64,000 nt of DNA from Persicaria tinctoria (lineage: Eukaryota > Streptophyta > Magnoliopsida > Caryophyllales > Polygonaceae). Below the pieces are notes generated by a model. The model saw only the letters and a list, made by a program, of their open reading frames with translations. It did no database searches and was not told the DNA's origin. Both the position numbers and the translations under genes were made by a program. Of this stretch, positions 43,739-53,825 are shown piece by piece (position 1 is the stretch's first letter; each line of letters begins with the position of its first letter). The DNA is taken from the NCBI GenBank assembly GCA_037127255.1, contig JBANSL010000004.1, positions 74,732,627-74,796,626 on the forward strand, given 5' to 3'.

Positions 43739-46700
43739 TCACTTCCTTGACCTCTTCTTGGGCGCTGCACCCTCCGCCTTGTCGCCACCACCATCCCTCC
43801 TTCGCTTCACCGCGCCTGCCATTGCTGCCGCTCTCTTTGGGGGCCGTCCCAAGTTCCTCTTCGAACCCTCGTCGTTCATTGCTTCCTTTTGCTTCCCCTT
43901 CTCCTTCGCACTCGCAGGCGATGATCCCTTGCTAGCTGCTGCTTCGCTCTTACTGCCACTATTCTTCCTGGCCTCCCCTCCTCCTTTGCTGTTGGTCTTT
44001 GAATTGGCATTGGGACTGCTCTTCATCGAGTCTGATGAGCTCCTCCGAATCCTATTAAGGAAATTCGTCACGCTCTTCTTCTTCCCGCCAACACTAGTGC
44101 CTGCGTTGCTGCTGTTGTCCTGGCTCTTCTCCTTGTCGTTCTTCTTCTTTTGTAGCTTGGCTGTGGCAGTTTCGTCCCCTGAGCCTTCTTTGGAAGACGG
44201 AGCATCGGAGGAGCTCTTGTTGCCCGACAATTTGGGACCTGAGCTTCGTGAACCTGCACTCTGATCCCTTGTCCGCTTCTTTGTCACTGCACCGAACCAT
44301 GCGAGCTTCTCCAACTGAGCACCCTTCCCTGTAGAGGCCGACTTATCCTTCCCTTTTTCCTTCTCGTCGTTTGTATTACTAGAAGAATCGTCCCTCTTTT
44401 TCTCCCCACTCAACGGCTTCATCACAACCGAGCTCCTCTTGCGACACACAATTACAGGGTTTAAGAGCTTAGGCTTCAAGACCAGGGTCGGCTCAGCTGG
44501 GGACTGATCTGGTGTTTCCAGTTCCAGTTTAACCCGTGCCTGCTGAGTAGTTAGAACGGGTCGCGGCTTTGCAGGGAGCTCTGCTGGCTTGGAGGGGTGG
44601 TGGTGGGGCAGTTTGGTGGAGACGAATTGTCGGAGTTCGATGGCAGCTTTGTGCTCAGGAGCTCGCTTGGGGAAGAAGAGGGCGGCGTTGGTGGCGAGGA
44701 GAAGTAGATCTCGGTAGAATTTGGAAGGGCATTCTGCATACTGGCCTTCTTCTAGCCTTGCTTTTACTGTTGCAAGGTCCAAGTGTTGGCGGATCATGTT
44801 CCTGTACTTGGAAGATTCCTGCATCATCGTTTTGATATAAAATGTCTTATTGTATTTTTTTTAATCATATCACAGTGATATGTAGTCAGCTAGGCCATTA
44901 CAATCCCTACAATCTCTACTAAGGCCATTATCAAAACTCTATTTAGAGCAGCATTGCACGTCGAAAACGACGTACAAGATTCGTGGTGTATTTATCCACA
45001 CTATTTTACATATTTGGTTCCACAGGTTTGTCTATCCTATATAAGCATATATCATATACCCGATGACATCTTTACGAATGAGGTCTAATAGACCAAAATT
45101 GTTGTAAATATCAACACCTCGGACAGCGTTACAACTCGGACAGCGTTACAAAAGTGTGCAACCTTGTCAGCTACCCTATTGTCCAAACGGGGAACATGAA
45201 AGAATGAAACTTTTTTCAAAGTCGATAATAAGAGTTTAACATCTGATAGGATCAATCTGATAGGATCAATTTTTGATAGTATATTTAGCCTATGTCCTAT
45301 GACTAAATATACGAGACTAAGAGTAACAAAAAACTAAATTACTCCGGAGTATATTTCACTTTCCACCACCTTCTCATAACTTTATCGATACAACTATTCT
45401 TGAATCTTTTTAACGCATTCTTGAATTTATTTCATGCTATGTACGGATAAATTTACTTTTTTCCGTCTGGGATAAGATAGGCGCTATCACAATCACAACT
45501 TCACAAGCGTTATAAAGTTTATTTTATGCATATTGGAGTATATTATTAAAAAAATTAAAAGAAAATTAAAAAAAAGGCATACCTGGCTATCGAGCCGCCG
45601 CTCAAAAACTGAGCCGAACTTGTGACGCCGTATCGCTTCCAGAAAATCAGCCATCGGCTGCGACTTGACGCTTGCCGGTTTGGCGGCGGCGAACTGGTTC
45701 TCCGCCTCCTCGCCGGAGTTGCTCAGGCCGATGGTTTTGCCCCGCACTTTCTTCTCCGATAGGCTCGCAGAGCTTTGGACTTCGATGGCCTCCTTATCCA
45801 TCCTCTCTTCATCCCCTTCCCGTTTCGACTCGGCTACCGATTCCACCAACTCAGGCGAGTCACATACCGGTTCGGTTTTCGCCGAGCCGAGATCCTGAGA
45901 ACCAGCCGGTCCTTTCTCCGCGGCTATTGTATCGGAGCTTCCGTTGTACGAGTCCTCAGCGGCCGGCTTATCCGTCGCCTCTTCCGGATCTGCTAGTGAA
46001 TCCGCGGCAGGTTCGACCGGATTCTCTTCCCCGGCCACCTCGTCTCCGTTTTCCACCGATTTCTCACCTTTCGGATCTGAGTTGTTCGCAGCGTTGACCG
46101 AATGGTTCTCCCGATCCGACTCATCGGCCGGAGCTCCATCGTCGGCGCCAGACTCCGGCAGAGGCAGCGATGACGTTCCCGTCCTATTTCCTTCCTCCTT
46201 TTTCTGTTCAGTTTTCTGTAGATCTGATACTTCTCTCGCGTTCTCTGTCAAGCTTTTCTCACGCTCCTCTGATAATCTCTTCACCGTCGATTGCAGCGAC
46301 CTGCAGATTCAGAGCTCTCGGATTTTAGAACGGAGATCAATTAATATTTTTTTTTAAAAAAAAAAAAAAGCTAATCGTCCATCGGGCTCGAAAAGTTACA
46401 CGATCGATAGGTCGTAGCGTTGAAGCTCGCGTTTGAGTTCCGCGATTCTGCGTCGACGCAACTCATCGAGCCAGGGGAAAGCGTCGGCGGCGCCGTCTTC
46501 CTCCGCAGAGCCACCGCCGGAGACGGAATCGTCGGTTTGCGCGGCGAAACGGCGCTTGAGGTCGTAGTACTTTTGCCGACACCTCTGCGATGAGAAGAGG
46601 TGGAAGGTGCGGGAGCTCCGTTTCTGAATCTCCTTGGCGACGGAGTCCCAGCAATCGGTGCCGTAGCGGTGAACGGCGCACGCTAGCAAGAGCTCTTCAA

Positions 46701-46935
46701 GCGTCCCCCACGTGAGGCTCTCTGAATCGTCGGGATTGGCCATGGAAGCGGTGCCTGCGTGGTGGTTGTTCAGTCCATCGGCGGATATGGAGCCATCGGA
46801 ATTCGAATCGTCCGGGCCTAGTCTATCAATTCGACCAATCCCTTTATCTGTGGATTTTAACTTTTTGTGGTTGTTGTATGTATTCTCTGTTTTGAATCTA
46901 TCGTGGCCTCGTGGGCTCAGGACTGCATTGTTCAT
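43739..46935 (-). CDS. MYB-like plus bromodomain chromatin protein
   Basis: Three exons on the minus strand: 46935-46400, 46300-45583 and 44818-43739, joined by GT/AG introns of 99 and 764 bp that keep the frame; predicted length 777 residues. Residues about 74-131 are a SANT/MYB-like domain (LTWGTLEELLLACAVHRYGT then CWDSVAKEI). A coiled coil follows (about 157-200), then a long acidic Ser/Glu-rich region and a bromodomain at about 395-480 (DFLEAIRRHKFGSVFERRL to AAIELRQFVSTKL), interrupted by intron 2 after DSQ. The basic Lys/Arg-rich tail ends PKKRSRK, probably nuclear targeting. Plant proteins with this MYB-bromodomain layout are nuclear and presumed chromatin readers. Odd point: the NAALFF segment has Phe where acetyl-lysine-binding bromodomains usually have Asn. 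The gene looks intact. Confidence 0.92.
45110..45275 (-). pseudogene. LINE RNase H fossil inside intron 2 of the bromodomain gene
   Basis: One minus-strand frame reads LSDVKLLLSTLKKVSFFHVP followed by RLDNRVADKVAHFCNAV, the last helix of the plant LINE RNase H (R-x-x-N-x-x-AD-x-x-A). Only about 55 codons remain. A 17-bp tandem repeat (CTCGGACAGCGTTACAA, 45118-45151) overlaps its end. Confidence 0.7.
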
Positions 46936-47128
46936 TTGTTAGGCCTTTGGACCTAAATCTTGATCGACTTTTAACGGGTTTGTATAGAGAGCATTATTTT
47001 ATGCGAACCCTAGTTAGTTTATTTGGTAAGGGTGATCAGATCAATAAATCACGAGTTTGATCTATAAACTAAAAAAATTATTTTATAATCCATCTATATA
47101 ATTTATAATTATCTACTGTATTTAATTA
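46936..47128 (-). promoter_or_regulatory. Proximal promoter of the bromodomain gene
   Basis: Only about 190 bp separate the start codon from the Helitron block. AACCCTAG (telo-box-like) lies at 47006-47013. No clear TATA box. Confidence 0.4.
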
Positions 47129-49153
47129 TCTATATCTATATATCTATATATACCTATTAAATGAGAACATTTTTTATGAACTGTCATAACCACCATAATT
47201 ATGGGGTTTTCAACCAATCAAATTAAAATAATTTTTTTATTTCCTAATCAATCTATCTATATATATATATATATATAAATATTAAAAGGGGAGCATTTTT
47301 ATAAGGGGTCATCAGCAGTTTCACCACCATAATTATAGAGTTTTCAACCTATCAAATTAAAATAGATTTTTTTTTTTATTTTCTAATAATCTTCTATATC
47401 TAACTATAAAAGAGAATCATTTTTATAAGGTGTCATCAACACCATAATTATAGAGTTTTCAACCAATCAAATTAAAATGGATTTTTTTTCCTAATCAATT
47501 GGTTCAATTTAAAACATTAAATTAGCATATAATTTATTAATTTCTTAGTACATTATACATTTTCTAATAAATTGGTTCAAATCAAAACATTGAATCAAAC
47601 ATATTTCATTTTATTTTATAGTAATTTTTTATATTATTATGATTTTATTTATACAAATCATCTATAATCTATAACTGCGTATTAAAAGAGAAGCATTTTT
47701 TATGAGATGTCATCACCACCACAATTATAGGGTTTTCAACCAATCAAATTAAAAAATATTTTTTATTTTCTAATCAATTAGTTCAGTTTAAAACATTAAA
47801 TTAGCATATAATTTATTAATTTCTTATTATATTATACATTTTCTAATAAATTGGTTCAAATCAAAACATTGAATCAAACATATTTCATTTTATTTAATAT
47901 TAATTTTTATATTATTGTGATTTTATTTATATAAATCTATAATATATAATCTATAACTGACTACTATTAAAAGAGAAATATTTTTTATGAGGTGTCATCA
48001 CTACCGTAATTATAGGGTTTTCCACCCATCAAATCTATATCTATATCTATATAAACTCTTAATTTAGAAGAGTTTATTATGATGTGTCAATCTTAGAAAC
48101 ATTTTAGGAGTCTTAACCAATCATATATTTTTTTCCCATTTTTTCTTTGATTTTCTTTAATTCTTCTTTTTTTTCTTTTTCCTTTAATTCTTTTTTTTTC
48201 TTTAATTTTACTAACTATCTATATAAACTCTTAATTTAGAAGAGTTTAGCATGATGTGTCAATCTTAGAGACATTTTAGGAGTCTTAACCAATCATATTT
48301 TTTTTTTTTTTGCCATTTTTTCTTTGATTTTCTTTAATTCTCCTCTTTTTTTTCCTTTAATTCTTTTTTTTTTCTTTAATTTTACTAACTATCTATATAT
48401 CTATATAAACTCTTAATTTAGAAGAGTTTAGCATGATGTGTCAATCTTAGAGACATTTTAGGAGTCTTAACCAATCATATATTTTTTTTGCCATTTTTTC
48501 TTTGATTTTCTTTAATTCTCCTTTTTTTTTCCTTTAATTTTTTTTTTCTTTAATTTTACTAACTATTGGGCTTAATTCAAAACATTGAATTCAATCTAAT
48601 ATAATTATAGGCTTAATCAAATTTATTTACTAACTATTGGACTTAATTCAAAACATTGAATATAACTATTGATTATGACACATCACATTTAAACAATGTT
48701 ATAATGATATTGATATTATTATTACTGAGTAATTTAAAAAATATATATATTTATGTATTATACTTAACATAAGATTTTATAAAAATAATTTTATGCGATA
48801 ATTATAAGATACATTCATCGTAAAGTTTTTTTTTTATGATTTGTATCTTAACATTTTATAATATTTTTATGTATAATATTTTCGTTTTAAAAAAACGCGT
48901 CATGACGCGGGAATTGTACTAGTTAAAATAGATTTTTTTTTTATTTTCTAATCAATTGGTTTTTTTTAAAACATTAAATTAACATATAATTTATTTCTTA
49001 GTACATTATAAGTTTTCTAATAAATTGGTTCAAATAAAAAAAGTTGAATTAAACATACTCCATATTTTGTTTTATTTTATTTTATATTAATATGTTATAT
49101 TATTATGATTTTATTTATAAAAATAACGCGTCATGGTGCGGGAATTGTACTAG
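47129..49153 (+). mobile_element. Non-autonomous Helitron, family B, with repeated 5' ends
   Basis: Five tandem 5' units start with TATTAAA(A)GRGAACATTTTT-like sequence near 47153, 47280, 47405, 47680 and 47965. The first three are about 125 bp apart; the last two are about 280 bp. The 3' end has the hairpin CGCGTCATGGTGCG and GGAATTGTACTAG (49150-49153). A second CTAG eight bases on (49158-49161) followed by T is the alternative end. A family A Helitron is inserted in the fifth unit. Non-coding. Confidence 0.75.
48034..48922 (+). mobile_element. Non-autonomous Helitron, family A, nested in family B
   Basis: Three tandem 5' units (about 48046, 48218 and 48400) of TCTATATAAACTCTTAATTT; 3' palindrome CGCGTCATGACGCG (48896-48909) and GGAATTGTACTAG. 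It sits between AAA and TTAAAATAG, and neighbouring family B units show the unbroken AATCAAATTAAAATAG, so the borders are certain. Confidence 0.92.
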
Positions 49154-49164
49154 ACTACTAGTAG

Positions 49165-49480
49165 TTAACTATTATTAGAGAAGCATTTTTTATGAGATAT
49201 CACTCTCTAATTAAAAGTAGCTTAGTCAATCAATTTTTTTCAAATTCAATTAATCTATTATCTTAGCCAAAATTATAATTTTTTTAATAAAAAACAATTT
49301 ATCTATGTCTATCTTCTATACTTAACTATTATTAGAGAAGCATTATTTATGAAGCGTCACTCCCTCCTTAAAAGTAGGTTATTCAATCAGGTTTTCAAAA
49401 ATTCAATTAATCATTGATCTTAGCCTAAATTATAATGCTAGTAATTTAAAAAAAACAATGGGATTAATTCAAATATAAAA
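49165..49480 (+). mobile_element. Tandem pair of Helitron-like 5' ends (third family)
   Basis: AACTATTATTAGAGAAGCAT occurs at 49167 and again at about 49322 with similar 150-bp following sequence (TATGA, TCACTC, TTAAAAGTAG). No terminal hairpin found. Probably a fragment of a related Helitron. Confidence 0.5.
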
Positions 49481-50660
49481 TTAATAATAAGGAAACATAA
49501 AATTAATATCAGTAATCTATATCTACATATATTTGTATATACTACTTTAATTGTTTTTTTAACCAATGAGTTTAATTCAAAATATTTAATTATTTAAACT
49601 TTTACTATTATTTTCAAGCCTAGTTTATGGACTCCAAATGCCAAGTTATTTGGAGTTCATGGATTAGGGTATATTTGACAAATCAATTTCGATGGGTCAG
49701 CATTGGAGCAATTTGAACATATGCATTGATTGCATTTAGATAATTTCGGTTTTTAATATTGCAGTAGAGGGTAGATTTGACATGTAAATGATTAGATCTA
49801 GATTAAATTGAAAATCTATCTTACAATTCTAATCTAAATTCACTACAACAAGAAAAACAAAACACACCAATCGCAAACCCACACTCATGCCACCCTATCG
49901 CCCATTCAAAACTCCAAAACGCAGTGCAAAACCCTCCAGAACGATAACAAGATCGTAAGTAAGCAAACACAAAATAAGCCAAAATAGATGCATATTAGCG
50001 AGAACTGGGAAGAAAAATGTGCAATAATGAACATGCATGGATACAAAAGAGCAATTGAAATAGTACCTCAATCAACCGAGGTGAGGTGTGCGAGATGTCG
50101 ATTGCAACCGTGCACGGCGAGAACGGCGTCTAGATGGGGCTCACACCGATAAATCGCAAACGAAAACCTCGAGATGAGGCACCGGGAGCACCGAACGATT
50201 AAGCACTTGGAAATGAGAGTTACACACCTATGTATTCGAACACTAGGAAGTGTCCTAATGCGAGGGAGTGAAACTTCGCAAAGACTTTCCAACCCCCGCC
50301 AAAACCAAACAACGTTTCCCTCTCTCGACACAACTAGCCGCCACCACAAGGGCCATCGACGATAGTTGCGTAGTCAGAGGAGCCACAAAGCTTGAAGTTG
50401 AATGGGCTTGTGGCGGCATCGAGGGAGTGACGAGCTGGCGACGACGGGGCTATAGGCGCATGGGTTGGTGAAGGATAAGCAAGAGGTGCCCCGGGGAGCC
50501 CCGGTGAGTGGCTAAGCCAAAGGCTGGGGAGAGTTGGAGGTGGGGTAAAAGGGTTGGTGAAGGCTGGAGGTGCGGTAAATAAAGGAGGGTGCCGGTGGTT
50601 TCACTAGTTTGATAGTGGAAGAAGCTGGAGGCGACGACTAGGAGCAAAGCTCTCTAGGTC
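49481..50660. other. Intergenic; GC-richer exon-like block on the minus strand
   Basis: 50070-50650 is distinctly GC-richer than its flanks. Read on minus it ends in a donor-like GATTGAG/GTACTA at 50070, followed by AT-rich intron-like sequence. No domain is recognisable and no long frame is convincing. It may be a captured or decayed 5' exon. Confidence 0.35.
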
Positions 50661-50977
50661 ACCACCTATTCAAAATATATTATATTAATAACTCGTCAAG
50701 ATGTCTTTCCATATTTTTTGAATTGAATATTCTAAATTCCCAAGTAAAATTCTACCATTTTATTTTATGAAGAGGAAACCCATCTTTGGTGGCAAACCCC
50801 GAGAACTTGATCCAGCCGGCAAAAGTCACCACACACCAGGGAAACTGGCTTGCGTCGACCGACTCGACCCACTGGTAGGGAGTAAGACAAAACTTAGATT
50901 TTCTCCAAAAGAAAAGGGACAGAGACAGAGATCGAATTCAAGGATAAGAGTCGTATTTTATTTAGCTCCTTTCATCT
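50661..50977. other. Intergenic
   Basis: An 84-codon opening at 50767-51021 (+) is basic and unrecognised. I do not call it. Confidence 0.4.
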
Positions 50978-51180
50978 TTTTTTTTTGTTTAGGAAATAAT
51001 TCAATGACCAAACAAACCTGACTCCTCGAGAAGCTGACAAAGTCGACAGATATCGAACCGTCAAACATACAACATATAATAAAAACTGTGCAATACATAA
51101 AGTGGCTATCAATTGCAAACAGCCCCAGTCGAACAAACGAGCCTAACCTAAACAACCAGGGACAACGACTCTCTCACAAA
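50978..51180 (-). mobile_element. Retroposon family R3, probable copy C
   Basis: Poly-T start, then GCTGACAAAGTCGACAGA and TCGAACCGTCAAA blocks alignable with 23206-23270. No target duplication found, so the ends are approximate. Confidence 0.45.
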
Positions 51181-51629
51181 CACTATCTTTACAATCAATC
51201 TCATAGCATTATTATTAGGGATATGTCCTTTACAAAATCTTCAACTTAAATGATGATGTCAAGGACTTCCAATATGACAAATGGATGTCAAATGAACAAT
51301 ATGATCATCAAACATGCTCTGCAATTAGTTCCTATAGATTAACCAAAGCCACTTAATTCGAACCATAGATTAACACAATTTGTTCCCAATTTCTTCAAGT
51401 CGTGTCACATGAAACGCAAATGTTTGCAATCTACATCCAATTGAAAAGGCTTACGCCGCCTTAAGAACACAAAATTTACATCGCTACTGCCTAATAGCAC
51501 TCCCCAAGCTTCATCCAACACCAAATACAAAAAAGTGCAAATTACTTATTGCTTTAACACAAAATTAATCGACCAAAATAGTAGTAGTAATTATTAACTA
51601 AAAATAGAGCAATTTTTACAACCAAAGAT
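51181..51629 (-). other. 3' flank of the gene at 51630-52715
   Basis: Unique-looking sequence, likely including its 3' UTR. AATAAG-like words on the minus strand near 51549 are possible poly(A) signals. Confidence 0.4.
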
Positions 51630-52715
51630 TCAGGCGCCAGTTGCGCCCTTCACTGCCTTCTTGGGCTCATCGACGACAAGGTCACCTTCGCCGTCCTTCC
51701 TACCGCCGCGCCCACCGCCCGGTGCCAGCGGCGCCTTCCCCGTACCATTCGCCGAATTATTCAACGCTCTGTTGGTGAATTCGGTTCTGAAATTGTCCAT
51801 TGCTTGCCTCATCCTCTCACTCTCCACCTGCAGCCCCTGCAGCTGGCGCCTCACCGCGAAACACGTGTCGGCCACGTCAGCATCTCCACCAGCGTGCAGG
51901 GCTCCGCCGGGTCCCACTTTGGACGGGTCCTTCGAGTCTTCCCTCGCCACGTGTTCGATCCCGATCTTGTTCATCACCAGGAGAGGGATCCCTCGAGATG
52001 AGATCCCAGCCGTCGGATTAAACCCTATCCCTTGTTTGGAGAACAAGCTCTTCAGGTCCTCTGGGAACCGCACGCCCCACCGGAGCTTCAAAACGGCGCC
52101 GCTTCGGATCGGCAGGACCGTCCTCGCCCCCAGCTCCATCCCTGCCAGCGCCGTATCGACCACGGCGGCGAGCGATGTCGAAGATCTTGTGGCGAGCTCG
52201 GTCAACTTGACCCCTCCGCCGCCGACGGCCATATAATCGCCTCCAATCGCCGGCGGATCGACGACCTCAACGGATCCCTCATCCTCCGACGAGACATCTC
52301 CTCCGCCGCGGCTCTTCGAATCGATCCGATGCGCGAACTCGGTGGACGACTGCGCCTTCCGGATGGAGAAATCGCCGAATCGGGGCTTGAAGTGGAGGAA
52401 GAAGGCCGGGCTGGAGGAACGGGAGCCCCCGACGAAGTTGAATTCGGCGGACATGGTCATCGGGGCGTCGATCGGAGAGCCGTAAGCCCCGATTCCGGTC
52501 TTCAGAACGAGGGAGAAAGGCTTGTGGGAATCATTGGGGCGGTAGGCGACTCGAAACGCCGGTCCTGAGTCGAAGAGCGTGCCGAGGCTGAGACAGAGCT
52601 CCTTAGAGTCGCCGGCGGCGAGGCCGGATTGAAAAGGGGCGCCGAGGATGCTGAGGGGAACTTTGGCCCGGAAGAGGGGCTTCTGGTCTTCTCTGAATTT
52701 CAACGACGCCTTCAT
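51630..52715 (-). CDS. Conserved plant protein of unknown function
   Basis: Single exon, 361 codons, no internal defect, strong G/C-rich third positions. Starts MKASLKFREDQKPLFRAKVP; from memory this N-terminal signature belongs to a land-plant family without an assigned function. Residues about 1-125 are rich in alternating hydrophobic/polar stretches (FSLVLKTGIGAYGSPIDAPM, then MSAEFNFVGG and FFLHFKPRFGDFSI), which predicts beta strands; a second such segment (VLPIRSGAVLKLRWGVRFP) lies around 200-240. The region 125-165 is acidic and Ser/Gly-rich. A helix, RRQLQGLQVESERMRQAMDN, sits near residue 300. The C-terminus is Gly/Lys-rich. No signal peptide or catalytic motif is visible. An AAACCCTAAA telo-box 20 bases before the ATG suggests broad expression. 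Real gene; function unknown. Confidence 0.85.
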   Translation of the reverse strand: MKASLKFREDQKPLFRAKVPLSILGAPFQSGLAAGDSKELCLSLGTLFDSGPAFRVAYRPNDSHKPFSLVLKTGIGAYGSPIDAPMTMSAEFNFVGGSRSSSPAFFLHFKPRFGDFSIRKAQSSTEFAHRIDSKSRGGGDVSSEDEGSVEVVDPPAIGGDYMAVGGGGVKLTELATRSSTSLAAVVDTALAGMELGARTVLPIRSGAVLKLRWGVRFPEDLKSLFSKQGIGFNPTAGISSRGIPLLVMNKIGIEHVAREDSKDPSKVGPGGALHAGGDADVADTCFAVRRQLQGLQVESERMRQAMDNFRTEFTNRALNNSANGTGKAPLAPGGGRGGRKDGEGDLVVDEPKKAVKGATGA

Positions 52716-52734
52716 TTTGAGCTCGATTTGGGGG

Positions 52735-52744
52735 TTTAGGGTTT
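52735..52744 (-). promoter_or_regulatory. Telo-box in the leader of the unknown-function gene
   Basis: AAACCCTAAA on the minus strand, 20 bases upstream of the start codon; common in plant genes active in dividing cells. Confidence 0.6.
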
Positions 52745-53820
52745 GGTTTGGGGGTCGAACGATTGGGGGGATTTATTGGAGGAGGAAGGTGAGTGGAGTT
52801 AGCTCAAGGAGCGGAGATTCCGGGGGCGATTTAAATCGGAGGTTTCAATTAGCAAACACACTACTGTCAGATTTGATGTCAAGATTCAAAGAAAAACTGT
52901 ATAATTTCAATTTGTCCCTCCATAAGTTTTTAAATTTTGAAATTTTATACGAGTGCATACGACAATAACAGTTTTCAACCAAAAAAATACAATTGTGCTC
53001 TCATTTTTCTTTTCTAGTTTGATAATTTTCTCTTCTCTTATCGTATGGTTTCAAAAAAAAGTAAAATTTATCTGAATTTAGGAAATGTTTGGTTTTTTAT
53101 ATTTGTGATAAATCATGAAAATTTTGTAGCGGATATATTGGTCTTTTTGGGTCACATAATCACTATCGATAATCCTATCACAGATTTAGAATTACAGGTT
53201 CTCATCCGAAAGGTCGGAAAAGATGCTCTAAATTGGACTATCGATCTTGCGTAGTTTACCTTAATCGCTTTCTTCTTTTTTTTTAAAAAAAAAAATTGAC
53301 CGGTCATTATAATTTACAACATACAATTGAATATATACTCTGTATATATTATAATTATGATACAATATTGTATATTATAAGTCATAATAAGGGATCATTC
53401 AAATGAACCCTAATTACTCTCACGAGCGATTCTTGCCTGAACTATGATTTATAATGGTTGTAATCATTTTCTTATTTCTACATTTTATCTTGTTTGATCT
53501 TATTAATACTAATTAATAAATATAATTATAGCGATGAAATTGTTGCACCTTGTTAGTTAGACAGTGACAGGGTCAGAAAATTATCGAAGGGGGTGACGGA
53601 GCCCCTGTTCAAGGTCCCATGATTTGTGTGACCCAGAATCAGTCAGAGCATATACGCTGTCGATCATCGGGCTTACCTAAGGCACACGACAAGATTCAGG
53701 GCCGCGAGGCATAACCTGAGCCGATGAGGTTTTAAAATAAATTGTAATCTTTCTTCCTCCTTTGGGAATTCATCCTATTTACAAAGTGTTGTGCGAGCCT
53801 TGAATTGAGGCTAGGGAGTC
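52745..53820. other. Promoter region and AT-rich spacer
   Basis: The first few hundred bases serve as promoter of the minus-strand gene. A 69-codon opening at 53045-53254 (+) is unrecognised. From about 53560 the sequence looks like an older LTR-element remnant that continues at 56284. Confidence 0.45.
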
Positions 53821-53825
53821 AAACT

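Noticed and set aside
43587..44264. 225-codon plus-strand frame
   Set aside because: Antisense shadow of exon 3 of the bromodomain gene, low-complexity Leu/Ser/Phe.
52032..52568. 178-codon plus-strand frame
   Set aside because: Antisense shadow of the 51630-52715 gene in GC-rich sequence.
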